DNA from: Chlorobiales bacterium
Lineage (GTDB): Bacteria > Bacteroidota > Chlorobiia > Chlorobiales > Chlorobiaceae
DNA length: 24,890 nucleotides
Direction of reading: 5' to 3'
Assembly: GCA_022360275.1 (NCBI GenBank)
Contig: JAKSDC010000198.1
Span: 1 to 24,890 of the forward strand
Shown here in pieces: positions 24,750 to 24,890 of this stretch (its first letter is position 1; each line of letters opens with the position of its first letter). Under the pieces are notes generated by a model. The model ran no database searches, was not told where the DNA came from, and saw only the letters and a list, made by a program, of their open reading frames with translations. The translations under genes and the position numbers were made by a program.

Positions 24750-24782
24750 TGAGAAAAATGAGTACTGGTATACTTTTTCTCA
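24750..24782. repeat. Perfect 9-base inverted repeat
   Basis: TGAGAAAAA (24750-24758) and TTTTTCTCA (24774-24782) are perfect inverted repeats around a 15-base spacer that itself contains AGTA/TACT. It lies ten bases after the coding-like tail and could be an A+T-rich bidirectional terminator, though no free T-run follows. Confidence 0.4.
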
Positions 24783-24890
24783 TAATTGCATTCTCCGTGG
24801 TGTTTGATTTTGAAGTCTGTACGTTAGGGGTACTTCATTACTTGAAACATACGTAAATTCTGACGAAGTTTTCAGTAGTGTCCAATAAAA

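Noticed and set aside
24870..24890. TAGTGTCCAATAAAA at the window edge, reminiscent of an insertion sequence end
   Set aside because: Only a few bases are visible, with no second end and no transposase, so it cannot be supported.
1..24890. tRNA, rRNA, CRISPR arrays or known riboswitches
   Set aside because: No cloverleaf-like runs, repeat-spacer pattern or recognisable riboswitch core was found by eye; a covariance-model scan could still find small RNAs, notably in 19661-19966 and 23428-23911.

Overview
The window is a piece of a green sulfur bacterial chromosome (Chlorobiaceae; a Chlorobium or Prosthecochloris relative is the best guess). The main reason is that it carries bacteriochlorophyll genes of the BChl a branch (bchF-bchC-bchX), the C5-pathway tetrapyrrole genes (a hemX-like gene, hemA, hemC, hemD, hemB), and the end of a bacillithiol deacetylase gene (bshB1), a combination that fits Chlorobi. 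No RNA genes, CRISPR array or intact mobile element were seen.

Layout. 1-366: 3' end of bshB1. 416-1354 (-): a thioredoxin-reductase-like flavoprotein that keeps its CxxC but lacks the usual NADPH motifs. 1443-3125 (+): a peptide-type substrate-binding lipoprotein. 3203-5793 (+): bchF, bchC and bchX in tight succession; the BchX has an added C-terminal tail that resembles a sigma-70 region 4 helix-turn-helix. 5932-7758 (-): typA/bipA. 7894-11851 (+): hemX-like gene, hemA, hemC, hemD, with a good sigma-70-type promoter in front of hemA and a 1-base hemC/hemD overlap. 11887-19476 (-): six genes that separate hemD from hemB: an overlapping trio (AfsA-like hotdog protein, FAD oxidoreductase, CqsS-type hybrid histidine kinase), then an unknown protein, hisN and rmuC. 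20384-22622 (+): hemB and aroC. 22633-23427 (-): cysE. 23978-24550 (-): a small secreted protein of unknown function with a strong ribosome binding site and its own terminator.

The most interesting part is 15051-19476. Three overlapping genes read as one unit: an AfsA/ScbA-type hotdog protein (the family that makes gamma-butyrolactone signals in Streptomyces), an FAD-dependent oxidoreductase, and a sensor kinase whose membrane half and kinase core resemble CqsS, the Vibrio receptor for the alpha-hydroxyketone CAI-1. No CqsA synthase is in the window. The hypothesis is a self-contained make-modify-sense signalling cassette using a synthase family not normally paired with CqsS receptors. Just upstream, 19967-20221 holds a decayed relic of a second CqsS-like gene, so this spot between hemD and hemB has probably hosted such sensors more than once.

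Functionally the rest is housekeeping: hemX/A/C/D/B feed tetrapyrrole synthesis and bchF/C/X take chlorophyllide towards BChl a; cysE and bshB1 belong to cysteine and low-molecular-weight thiol metabolism; hisN and aroC to amino acid synthesis. All function calls are from reading sequence and remembered family motifs; no database search was run.
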